Shown here: one piece after another, positions 1 through 11,170 of the stretch
Position numbering within the stretch: position 1 is the stretch's first letter
Layout: each line of letters opens with the position of its first letter
Source: Cordia subcordata
Taxonomy: Eukaryota > Streptophyta > Magnoliopsida > Boraginales > Cordiaceae
Direction of reading: 5' to 3'
Length of the DNA: 64,000 nt
Assembly: GCA_028554755.1 (NCBI GenBank)
Contig: JAPTOF010000033.1
Span: 434,001 to 498,000, forward strand
Program-made: the position numbers and the translations under genes
Notes under the pieces: model-generated
What the model was told of the DNA's origin: nothing
Seen by the model: only the letters and a program-made list of their open reading frames with translations
Database searches by the model: none

Positions 1-207
1 TAAAAACATTATGTTGCAAAGTTTAGATGAAAATGTGAGATGCTTATTAGTTTGCTCAATCAAGTAGAGACAAAGCATGTTGTTATCTGTATATACTCCA
101 ATTACTAAGCTTTTGCTCACCAATTACTGAGCTTTTGCTTTGCATTATATAATCCTTCCATGCTATATCCAACCTATCAAATTATTTATTTTTTTACTTG
201 TTATCAA

Positions 208-470
208 TATATTAAGCTGAGTGCCTCAGCTCTTTCTGGAGAAAATTTAAAGTATGAACCAAAAGAGAAGGAATTTGAGGCATTTGAAATAGATATGGAA
301 ATCTGAAGAGAGGTATTGGTTATTTAAATTGTCTTTTAGGTGTCTCAGGATGCATATAGTATAACTCTAGGAGCTAAAGCAGAGAGTTCTCTGGAATATG
401 AACAGCAAATAAGCAGAGAAACACTCCCATTTGTGATGAAATTTGTGCATTCCGGAGAGAATTAGCTTTC
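208..470 (+). pseudogene. possible decayed coding fragment, two exon-like blocks, unidentified
   Basis: Two blocks read like protein in codon use. The first, about 216-302, follows an AG and reads LSASALSGENLKYEPKEKEF then EAFEIDMEI before a TGA. The second, about 341-469, follows the acceptor-like TCTTTTAG and reads VSQDAYSITLGAKAESSLEY then EQQISRETLPFVMKFVHSGE before a TAG. A donor-like GTATTGG lies between them at about 313. Both are acid- and lysine-rich and probably helical. I do not recognise the family. The stops suggest a broken gene fragment or exons of a gene that begins left of the window. Chance open frames cannot be excluded. Confidence 0.25.
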
Positions 471-2118
471 AAGGTAGCATCCCTTACAGACCAGACTTAA
501 GCATGCCAGCCAACATTCAGTTTTGTATCTTGAAGTTAACCATTCCAAGGTACTCATGCAACAAAAGTTTTGCTCAATGATTCTGCAGGTCAGAAATTGT
601 ATATCAGTCAGCATTTCTTATCTACAAAATCTAATTAACAAGATTACCACTAACACTGAATATGTCAAATCTTTAATGAGATTGTTGAAATAAATGTGCT
701 GGTAGTCTTATACATCGACAGCAAAGCAAATCACAGGAAAATCAGTTTCACTAAAAAGCAAAAGTTAAATTTTCTCAAAGGACAGGACAAGGAAAAAATT
801 TAATTGTAAATAAAGGCTTTCAACCTTCAAGAAACTATTTGTCCCTATCTGTTGATAAATACATAGAGGAAGTTGAAAAATTCACGTATTAGTTTTCTTA
901 TATACCTCAGTAAGATAATTTTCACTACAGCTTATCTATGGCAGATGCAACTGAAACTGGTTTCTATGCTCCTTTTCTACTGTGAATTAAAATCTATGCT
1001 TGATTGCTGGCAGCGTTTGATCTTTTCTTGTAAGGACAAAAACCAATTGCTTTAACATATAAAGGTCAAGTGCTAATGTTTCTAAGCACATAATTAGGAT
1101 GATATCTATAAAAACAAACACTACTCAATATTATTACAATTTGATTAATCTGTTAAATAAAGTAGATTATGAGCTGTAGTCAAGATAACTTTAAAAAAAA
1201 AATTATCAAAGTTTCAGTTGGAAATTACAACTTTTTGTAATGACTCTTGCCTCTTACAACATTTTATCCTAAGAAATAATATTTCATTTCAGGTTCTTGC
1301 ACTTTTTCTTCATGGGTTGGTTCTGCACTTCAATGTGACACTTCAATTTACTTAATTCTGGAGTAAAGAGTCATAGAACAATATGAGGTAATTATGGAAA
1401 GTATATGAAAATGTGATTTCACCTCTTGATCTTTTTATTCTGATATTAGGATAGCACATTTATAAGTACTGCAACAGAAAGACGCTGAAGTATCTAATTT
1501 CAGCTATATTTTGTCCAAATTAAGCATTCAAAACGAGCATATCTCGCTTTGTTTTATTATTTTAATCAACCAATATAAGTACAGTCGCATTCGGATCTCT
1601 TGCAAATTCAATTAATCATACTGTTTTTGGGGTGGAACTTGACCAACTCATACAAGAGGACAACATTAACTAAAAGTTGATGGCAGTTCCAGGAGAAGAC
1701 AAAATATTGCAGAAGTATAAGAACAATACATGTTGACCTTAGATAGAGATAAAACAGACCTTTTGAACCACTATTACATGGACCATATGTATATATTTGA
1801 AGAAACAGTAACAAGTTTCCATTACCATGAATATTTCATGAGAACAAAATAAAAAAGAGAAGTCTCTTGACCACCTTAGATTGGATAAAATTTAATTGTT
1901 CTTTGATCAGTCAGTTAAGACCATGTAGTTTGAATCTTGCTCCCCCAGAAATGCAGTTGACTTAATTTGAGATCTGTATCAACTTAGTCATAATGCCTCT
2001 CAAGATTATTTACCTCAAATTTGTGGTGGCTCAGCCACAGTACAAATTCTATTATTCATTTATTAAGGTTGATCTAGATGCACCACTCTCTTCAACTCTT
2101 AACACCAGACAAGTGGCG

Positions 2119-2194
2119 CAACCCTCCAGAAAAGGTGGCAAGGCATAATTTAGTACCAACCCTCCAGAAAAGGTGGCAAGGCATAATATAGCAC
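2119..2194. repeat. 38-bp tandem duplication
   Basis: The unit beginning CAACCCTCCAGAAAAGG occurs at 2119 and again at 2157, with a few changes at the end of each copy. Confidence 0.85.
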
Positions 2195-3604
2195 CCTGGT
2201 CTATACAGCCTATTCTGTTTGTTTTGAACCAGAGCTTGTTATTGTTCAGTATTATTCGAAAGCTCCTGCGTACAGGTCCTTACTCTCCTTAAGAACTCTA
2301 CTCTTTCCTGCCCAATCTCTAAAATTATAATCAACAGTTCATTTTGTTCTCATATGCCAACACCAAAAACAAAAAACAAGAATGGTGATTTATGCGAGTT
2401 TCTAAAAACTAAATGCTGATAAAATTATGAAAAACTGCAGAGAAACTTTTTAGGCCTTGAGAAGTCCCTCCTGCAACTTCTTCTCCCGCTTCCCAAATCA
2501 AATGATTAGAAAAGAAACCGTATGAGGCAAGGGCCTGTCAGAGTCTGCAGGAACAGGTCGCGTTCACTAAGATTTAAACCATTGCTGTGCTTTTTTTCTG
2601 TCTGCACTTCTTATAAGCCTTATAATCTTGAAAAGATTTATTATTGTAAGTCTCTGTTGGTGTCAAATCAAGCATAAAGAGTAATCTTTGGATAAAAAAG
2701 ATGATACATTCAGAAATTAAATTTACACTGAGATTTTCCTATTGAATCCACTTATTCTAATATGTAAATTTGGGAAGACTTGTTGCAGCCATAATCAAGT
2801 AAATCGGAAAGCTGCTCTATCAATGGTGCTCAAATTCCTAAGAGACCAGCAGAATGTACTGACAGACTGAACAAGGACATTTATTGCTCTAGGTTTCGTA
2901 TAAAGCGAGATTCAATCAGTACAATCACTCTAAAACTGCGTAAAGAGCAACATGAGTTCTAATTGGAACCTTTGGAAAACATTCAACGAACTTGACTGGC
3001 AATAATCCATCTAACTTAGAAAGTAATACAGAAAAAGGATATGACATAAACCAATGATCCATGAATGGTTCATAATTCATTTTGAGACTTTGACTGCAAA
3101 CTTGCAGCATAGCTTAATGGGAAACAATTTTTAATCTCAAATACCATTTTTTTTTGGTGCGCCCCCCCCCCCCCCCAAAAAAAAAGAAAAAGGAAACCAC
3201 TTCACCCTCTAAATTCAAATCAGTGAGCAATCAAGATTTCAGACGTATCATTCCTACCTTACACATCCTAGAGGCTCCACCTTTCCAAGGAAATTATGCA
3301 AAAGCTGCTAAAGTTACAGTAACTAGGTTAAAGTACATGACATGCATATTGTTCATGAGAAAAACTTTAATTATGGTAGAATATCACCAAACCAGAAAAC
3401 AGTCCGTTCTTTAACAAACTTGTCAGTCTGTTTCATTCCTGACAAAAATTAAATCTTTCCAATAGAACTGGATGAGCACTGAAGTTAAATGAACTCAGAG
3501 AGTCCAAGCTTCCAGAAACCGACAAAGTAGTGAACACTTTGGTAAACAGACACATGCATTAATAAAAGAGATAACCTTAAGTTGCACATTGAAAGCCTTG
3601 CATA

Positions 3605-3724
3605 CTCATTTAGAAATTCAGCAAATGAACGAAAAGAAAAGAAAACAAACTAGAAAATCCAGGTCTCATTTAGAAATTCAGCAAATGAACGAAAAGAAAA
3701 GAAAACAAACTAGAAAATCCAGGT
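3605..3724. repeat. perfect 60-bp tandem duplication
   Basis: Positions 3605-3664 and 3665-3724 are identical (start CTCATTTAGAAATTCAGC, end AAAATCCAGGT). Perfect identity implies a recent local duplication. It creates a repetitive open frame that is not a gene. Confidence 0.95.
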
Positions 3725-4051
3725 TGTTAGATGATTTACGCATCCATCTAGAACAACATTGGAACTCAAAAGATAAACATTTCCCAGTTGTTGATTGAGT
3801 CATCAGTGGATTACTGGATTACAAATGGAAGAGACACAAGATCCACATGTTCCCCTTTTGCTACTGGTAAGTTGTACCTTCAAATAGCATCATAGGATTA
3901 TTAAGCTCAGAGCCCTGATTTTCAGAAAGCACACAGAGGATAACCATCGGCCGCAATCTTAGTCATGCTGCAAGTAACGTAATAAATTTTAATTCGTAAA
4001 TCATATCAGTCAAGATTCAACAACATTTAACTGGTAGAAGTTCAAAACCTT

Positions 4052-5585
4052 TTAGGGGTTATCAGAGGTTTTGTAATCATTCAGTGTGATGTCTTTCAAT
4101 TGCATACCAGGAAACAGTTGCTGCATAAGACCAACACAAACCAAATATCAGTTCAATAAACCAGGCCACTGCAATGAAATCATGAGTAAGAAACAAGAAA
4201 TGGGTAATAATGAAAAGCAGATGTATCAAGGGATAGATATCATGAGAAATATTTATTTTCAATACATCAAGGGTGTCTTGAACAGCTTTGTCCCTCTTCT
4301 TGAACTTTCTTGAAGGTTTCTGTCCAGTCATTGCGAAAATGTCCTCTTCAATCTCCTCCGGGGTGAGAGAGATAGAGAAATTTGGCATGATGGGCATATT
4401 GTTAACCTTCTCCCTGGCTTTATCTTTTCCTTTCTCTCTCTTATCTTTGCTCTTCTTCTCCTTTTCTTTACCTTTCTTTGGGTCAGAATTGTCATTATCA
4501 ACTTCCTCAGGCATCTTTTTCTTCCCTTCGGAAACCAATTTTCCTCCAAGTTTAGATGAAGATCCTACAGCTTCACATGGCTTAGGAACCTTTGGTCTCT
4601 GGTTTGGCTTTCTTGGCCTTAGGTTCCATGGGACTCTCTCTGAGTCACCAAATTCTCCAGTTATGACCTGTATATCTTCATCTTGCCCCTGATGATAATT
4701 GCTTGAAAGTCCCTTAGGTGATTCCTTGTCATCTATTTTTGCCAACTTCTCCTCATATCCCCTTGATAATGGCTTGTTCAGTTTCATCCAAGGCACGGCC
4801 TCTGAATCTTCTTTCTTTACCTCTTTACCTTCATCGATTCTTGGTACAGATTCTCCCTCAAATTTAACCCTGTCAGATTTTCTCTCATGGATATCCAATT
4901 TCTTCTTCTCCTTATATCCGCTTGCTAATGGCTTGTTAAGTTTTGTCCATGGCACGGCCTCTGAATCTTCTCTTGTTAACTCTTTACCTTCACCAATTCT
5001 TGGTACAGGCTCACCCTCAAATTTAACCCTGTCAGGTTTTTTCTTATGAACATTCAATTTCTTCTTCTCCTGTCTTCCTTGCTTGTCTGATACAATTAGT
5101 CCTTTTTTAAACTGATCAACCATTTTCTGAGGACTGGGCAGGGTCATTGAGAACCTCTCATTTTTCACAATATCATGCTCCTCATTTTCTCCTTTGATCT
5201 GATAGGTCTTAAAGCCACTGCCGAGCATGTTAATCACGGTAGATTCCTCATCAGAAACTTTGGCAGGAGAAGGGTACCGCAAGGCAGAACCTGAACCAGA
5301 AGCTCCAGAAGCAGCATTGGGATTCTGTCCCAATATATACTTCAGCACTGGGGAACGTGATGGAGAACCAAAACCTGGTGCTGCTGGTCTTCGCTGTGGG
5401 GAGATCGATGATGAGGATGAATCCCCTTGCCTGCGGATGCGCGAGAAGTTGGCGCTGCTGGTATTTTTACCCCATTTGAGATCTGCAGGAAACTTAAAAT
5501 TGTGCAACACCTGTCCAGTCTTTGTTTGTGGCAGTGTCGGTGTTGTTGAAGATGTGTTTGTAAATATTTTTCTTTGATTCTCCAT
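4052..5585 (-). CDS. DUF1639 family protein (two exons)
   Basis: Join on the minus strand of 5585-4266 and 4120-4052: 462 residues. The 145-bp intron has donor GTATTG and acceptor TTATGCAG, phase 0. Without splicing the frame runs on into a hydrophobic tail that is intron. With splicing, the C-terminus carries the DUF1639 signature: FSISLTPEEIEEDIFAMTGQ at 403-422, a basic patch (KPSRKFKKRDK), then LFPGMQLKDITLNDYK from exon 2. This matches the LFPG-W-L...YKV block usual for the family. Residues 174-226 and 227-279 are a tandem duplication, each ending in a SEAVPW-KLNKPL block. A third, more canonical copy, SERVPWNLRPRKP, follows at 315-327. Residues 360-395 are almost all K/E/D. No signal peptide or membrane segment is present; the basic, low-complexity composition suggests a nuclear or cytosolic protein. 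The family's function is unknown. The start was set at the Met of MENQRK (5585), because the 19 residues upstream are Phe-rich and look like leader DNA. Confidence 0.88.
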
Positions 5586-7100
5586 TGAGCTTCGAAGAAA
5601 CAAATCAACAAGATGAAGAGGAAAAAAAAAGAAGCAAAACAAGAAGTTTTAAGAATCAGCAGAAAAACCAGAACATTGAAACTGTGTAACTAATGTAAGC
5701 GAAAAATAAATCCTTCTAGGAGACAGATATATATATATATATATATATATGCACATAGCTCACACAATAGAAAGGAAAGGAGAAAATATACACACAACTA
5801 AACATATATATCTACAACAGATTATATTAGCAAAAACCCGAGAAGCACGTAAAAACACAAATGCACACCGGCTGCACTAGTAGATATTAGTGTTGATCTA
5901 CAAATAAATTACCCCAGAAAAGAGAAAAACAAGGGAAAAAAAAAAGGAAGACGCCCCCACCAAGTAAACATGTATATTGAAGTACATTAATGAAACAAAA
6001 GATAAAATCCAGTGTATATATCATGAACACTCTATAGGACAACCAAAAGTTTTGAAAATTCAACTCTAAGCACTTGATGAACACCAAAGAAAAAAGCCTT
6101 TTTAAATGAGATCATCAGATAGGTACTAAAAATATTAAAATTAGCTAATGCAAGGCTCATCTACAGTGATGAGCATGTTAAAACGATAAATAAATACAAT
6201 AAAGTTTTTCCTACAAGTTTAAACTTTTAGAGTCATGTAAAACAATATATATATAGATACATACATACATACTATAAAGACTCCCTACAAGAGTACAGGT
6301 TTAAATTTTACATGTTGTGATCATTTAATATGTATCTAGTCTGCATATATAAGTAAAAATACATTTTTGCACATAAAACCCTTGTAGTCACATAGATCTA
6401 TATATGTCCACATAACAATCTGCAAAAAAATTCTAAAAGATAAATAAATAAAAAGTAAAGACGTGTGTGTAAAATTGTATACATACATGCATATGAATTT
6501 ACATGGAAAAACCGTAAGACACAGAAGAAAATAAAATTAAGAACACGTGAATAAAAATTTTTAGAAAAATGAAAAACATGTAATGCAAGAAATAAAAATA
6601 CATACACAGAAGAAAATAAAATTAAGAACACGTGTATAAAAATTTTTAGAAAAATGAAAAACATGTAATGCAAGAAATAAAAATACATAAATACACAGAT
6701 ACATACATACATACACACACATATGCAATTCAATTCTAAAAACATGTAAGTGAAAAAAGACGCAAGATCAGCATATATAAATATATAGAGAGAAAAAAGA
6801 TGAAATTTATTGACTTACATTGGTTTGGTGATAATTCGAAGAGCTGGACAAAAGCAACAAACAAAACCTTCAAAAAAAAAAAAGTAAAGAGATCAGGAAA
6901 AGAAAATGAGAGAAAAGAAATTTTCACACACTAACACAAACCATGCATATAGATCACATGCAAGTGAAGAAATGATCGAAACACATGAAGCTTAGCTTTT
7001 GCACCACTTACACGTACAGTGCAACTGAGAGTTGAAGAATTGAAGAAGAAGAAGAAGAAGAAAACGTTGTTTAAAGGAGATAATTAAAAGAGAGGGTTTG
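5586..7100. promoter_or_regulatory. 5' leader and upstream region of the DUF1639 gene
   Basis: AT-rich flank with an (AT)n run at about 5729-5750, a CATA-rich stretch at 6250-6280 and GAAGAAG repeats at 7034-7060 that resemble a plant 5' leader. A leader intron is possible but cannot be placed. No single TATA box stands out. Confidence 0.35.
6518..6690. repeat. 85-bp tandem duplication
   Basis: The unit containing ACAGAAGAAAATAAAATTAA and an ACACGTG motif occurs at about 6521 and 6606, almost identical. Only GTGAATA versus GTGTATA and the edges differ. Confidence 0.9.
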
Positions 7101-7289
7101 ATTGTAGTTGTTGAGGGAAAAAAACAAGATTTTGTTGGAAAAAAAAAAGGTGATGAAGAGATAAGAGATGCTAATTTTCGTGAGTATTCTTGGATTCACT
7201 TTGCGCGCACACACACGTATATTTTTAATTTGTACTTTAATTTGACACCCTTTTACAGGAAAAAGAAACAAAATGTTGCAAGTTAAACG

Positions 7290-7406
7290 TAACTTTTAAT
7301 GGGAATACGAGATGATATTTGTTTATGCGTACGCAATTGCAGCTCATCATCATTTTGCACACACAAAACACACTTTACTTTCTGATATGCATGCGTTTTT
7401 TCTGCC

Positions 7407-7437
<31 letters not shown>

Positions 7438-7700
7438 TAAAACACACACACACACACACAAAACGTTGCAAAACCTTTGATGAAAAGATGAGGTGATATG
7501 AGATGTTTGTTAGTTCATGCATGCATCTTCAATTCACTTAGAACACACACACACACACACACACATAGATGCAGAGTTTAGTCTGGAGAGCCCTTTCTGA
7601 GCTGCAACTTTTGATGAAAAGATAGGGTGATGAGATGCTTATTAGTTTGTGCATGCATCTTGTGCTCACTTAACACACACTCACACACGGTGATATATAC
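7290..7700. repeat. diverged direct repeats with RY motifs and (CA)n
   Basis: A module of about 70 bp recurs: TGATGAAAAGAT, then GAGATG-TT-TTAGTT, then TGCATGCATCTT, then CACTTA-AACACAC. Copies are clear at about 7479-7560 and 7611-7690. A weaker third sits at about 7305-7375. Each of the two better copies holds TGCATGCA (RY-like) and ends in a (CA)n tract. Confidence 0.6.
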
Positions 7701-10700
7701 ATATATATGTGTGTTGGAGAGATTAATTTGGAGGACCCTTTTTGAGCTGCAGAAATTAAAGCTACCTTCTTTTTTTTTCTGTTTTTTTGGTTTTTGCAGT
7801 GAAGGTGGTAAGTGAAGAGAGTGAGGATTAAGGAAGGTGGTGGTTTTAAAGGAGAAGAAGACAGAAAGGAGTGGTTTAATGAAATGACAAAAATGGCCTC
7901 GATCGATGTTTCTTATGGAATGCAATCTTGTGTAGATTATTACAACAATATTAACATGTAAATTAAGAAAACGAATGTGGGTTTTGAGATTAATTACAAA
8001 GTTGGAAAATGTTTGAAAAGATGTTGACAGCGTGGATATTGTGCTGTAATCTGACATGCACTGACACAGATTTTGTGTTCCACACGTGTTTTTTAAGTCA
8101 TGCTAACACCTGTTATTTTGTGCCTTTTTTTCCCCCCTTTTTTGACTATTTTGAGTCCACATTGCAGTATAGATTCTACGTTTAAAAAGTTTGTTTGGGT
8201 TGATTTTCTTAATACTAAAATATTTTCTATGAAAAATATTTTTCTGACAATAAATATTTAAATTGATCTTTTCTTAAAAGAAAATTTGACATTTTGGAAA
8301 AAAAAAAAAAAGAAAGCTCAAAAAACTTGAAATGTAGAACTTTTCGAGAAACACTTTTTCTCGAAAATTATACAGAATTGCAACATACTTAAATGTGTTG
8401 TTGGGTTTTGTTTTGTATCCTTAGAGAATATCTTTAAATTTCATTTTACACATTTAATGTCTTTTATAGATTTTCCATATGGGTTCATTTAAGTTTTCAT
8501 TTTGGGGTAAATTTGATTAACACGATGTCATATTGAAAAATGTTGGTACATTGTATCTGTACCATTTTAAAATGAGAGACTAGGTTGTTATCACGACAGA
8601 AAGTGTACGTGTGAGTCCACTTCTTGGGTGGTAATAGAATTTGTTATGATTATTTTCTTTATTAACCTTAGTTAATATTATTAAAATCTTATTATGATTG
8701 TTGTATGTTAGATTTGCTAAATGGAGGAACGGCTAAAAATGTAGTTAATGATAAAAGAAAAGGAATTGAAGTTAGTGTAGTATATGATTTGTAGAAATCA
8801 TTTTTATTAAGTGTCTGCAAAACAAATGTGCACGAAATTCTTGCTATAAGCAAAGTACAGAAGAAAGAGACATTCGTAAAAACATCCACGATCTTACGAA
8901 GTGACAGAGAACTGCCAATGTTTGAATGTTTTACAGTTTTGAAAATTCTTACATCACATATATGTGAAGTCCACCTCATGTGAGTAGTGGACGTCCGTTC
9001 ATACGGATGCAAGAGTTACCCTTATATGTTTTATTTACTAACAAGGACATATATATGGTGTCAGTTACAATTGTGTTTATATATGTCACATATGTTGAGT
9101 AAATAGTTGTGCCATCACTTGCAAAAGGGAAAAACCTTCTGCAAATTAAGTGCTCATGATACTAGCTTGTGTATAAAACCTTGCTAACAAGGCAAATAGT
9201 TCTATCAGGGTTAAGAATAGTACAACATTCAAAACTGAGATTTATCTTCTGTTCCAATGAGCTTGTGAAATCTAGCCATGAAGGGCTTCAATGAGTTAGA
9301 TTTCTAGAAGCTGCATCTACCAAACTGATGGAAAGAAGATGAGATAAAGCAATGCAAGGAGTACAAGGAAAGAGAATAAACTTTATAAAGAGAAGCATGA
9401 TACATGGATTCAGGACCCCAAACACATACCATCTATGAATGTTCTTTACACGCATACGATATGTATGCCGGTTTGTGTAGAGGGAAAGGATTATTGTCTG
9501 GGGAAAGAAAGGTTCACTGAGTGAATGATAGCATACACGTATAGGCTCTACCGCCTTAGTGGGAGTGTTCACCATGTCGGTATTCATTCAAGTCAAGGTG
9601 AGCACAGGGATTATTGGCATACAACAGAGATGAAAGCTTAGATGTGTTGCCAATTGTCAGACAAGTCTTCAGATTGATTTACCAACAAGGACAACTTAAA
9701 CACCTTCATGAATTTGGACAATTATATAGGATAAGAGACCTTTGCAACTTTCACTTACCAGCAGCGAGCTTTGGTGCTTATGCTTCTGAGTTCCTGCATA
9801 ATGAAAAGTACTTAAGATACACGTTAATCCTCAACCTTATGGAAACAAGAATGTGGAAGATAACGGCAAGCTACTAGCAACATCAAGTACATGAGAGAAC
9901 AAGGAATATGCCAATCTGCACGGGCAATTCCACTCGGGAGAGAATGTTTAAACTAAAAAGGACCAACAATTTCACAATTAATAGTTTCCTTTCAATCGAT
10001 CATATGCATGCATACCCTTCAAAGACGAAATGTTAAGCTTAAGAGGTTGACAAGTCATTCTTTGTAAACATGCACAGCAAACATATATAAGACAGGCTGA
10101 AGTTCTTACAAAATCTCCCAGATTTGCCATCTGTCACAAATGGATGACTATCAAAAGAATGAGTATTATTTATCCATTGCAAAGGTATAGATAGATCACT
10201 TTACGGAATATGTTGAAGGAAACAAGTTGCTTTCTTATTTTTGGACTTGAGCGACTCTCTTGCATAGTATGGCGTTCATGTAGTATTCGGTAAGTAAACC
10301 TCACTAAATGTTGTTCGCAGTTATAATGAGACCTGAAGAGGCTTCCATACAACCCTCCATATGTGTAGAATGAATAAAAACTGTGGCAGGGAGGATCTTG
10401 AGAATGTTTAGACTAGTATACATAACAGCTCTGTGTCTGAACTTGATTGGGACCATTAGAAAATAAAGCAAGAGATGAAACTGAACATGCATGCTAAGAT
10501 ACGTCTTGTAGTTCCATTGGCCGTTGTTTGCAACAGAACTAGCAATATCGGCCATTCCAAGAAAATCAGACCAATATAAGATATTTGGGCAAGCAAATGT
10601 CCACCTCAGGGCAAGCCCTACCACCGCTAGCGGTCGACTCATACTCATCCATGCATGTCTAATACAAAACTTGAAAGGGAGGGGAAATGCAAATAAGAAT

Positions 10701-10950
10701 GTAAGGTATCAGTGTTCCCATGACATATGGATAAATTATGGATTATGAACTGAAAAATATCAATGCATACTTTCTGACAAACCACGGCTTTAGAGCTCCA
10801 ATCTTCCATTTTCCAACTAATCCTGCAAGAGTAGATAATTGCATTATGAGGGCCAAAAAGGAAAAATGAAAAGAAATACACCAGTCAGACATCTCCAGGT
10901 TTCCATATGTACACTATCGAGTTAGAGATAAGGAAAAAAAAAACACCAGT
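7701..10950. other. intergenic, no identified gene
   Basis: No known domain was found on either strand. Minus-strand frames near 9288-9587 and 10170-10881 sit beside splice-like sites. For example TTATGCAG followed by a 35-base block and GTAAGTG lies at about 9765-9802, and TTGCAG precedes a frame reading GLVGKWKIGALKPWFVRK near 10840. A small unrecognised multi-exon minus-strand gene is possible, but I could not join the pieces into one convincing protein. Confidence 0.4.
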
Positions 10951-10958
10951 TATTAGCG

Positions 10959-11170
10959 TGTTTGGAATGAGCTTATTATAAGATGCCTTTTTTGTTGATG
11001 TGAAAGAGACAACTCTTTTTATCTTATAAGACATAAGACATCTTATCACAAGTATCCTAATAGAAACTCAAAACAAACCATACTTTTTACCTTTAAGATA
11101 TAAGCAATCCATCATTGTCTTATTTTTTTACAACAAAAAGCATCTTAAAATAAGCTTATACCAAATAGAG
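10959..11170. mobile_element. foldback element (MITE-like), about 210 bp
   Basis: The left end GTTTGGAATGAGCTTATTAT-AAGATGCC pairs with the right end, whose reverse complement reads ATTTGGTATAAGCTTATTTT-AAGATGC. Inverted ends of about 38 bp enclose an AT-rich, non-coding middle. No clear target duplication was fixed. Confidence 0.7.

Larger units (their letters stand above)
471..4051. other. intergenic, no supported gene
   Basis: AT-rich DNA left of the DUF1639 gene. Short open frames exist on both strands (for example 2925-3110 minus) but none shows a known domain or convincing splice context. It holds two short tandem duplications (listed separately) and a run of 15 C at 3162-3176 next to an A-run. 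The 3' untranslated region of the DUF1639 gene must lie immediately below 4052; no clear poly(A) signal was assigned. Confidence 0.6.

Noticed and set aside
3589..3798. Open frame with a perfect 20-residue repeat
   Set aside because: Created by the 60-bp DNA duplication; no homology or gene signals.
4077..4265. Hydrophobic C-terminal tail of the unspliced DUF1639 frame, resembling membrane segments
   Set aside because: The tail is intron; splicing GTATTG to TTATGCAG restores the family-typical C-terminus.
10170..10881. Minus-strand frames with splice-like borders, a possible small membrane protein gene
   Set aside because: Pieces could not be joined in phase to a convincing protein and no family was recognised; mentioned only as a possibility.
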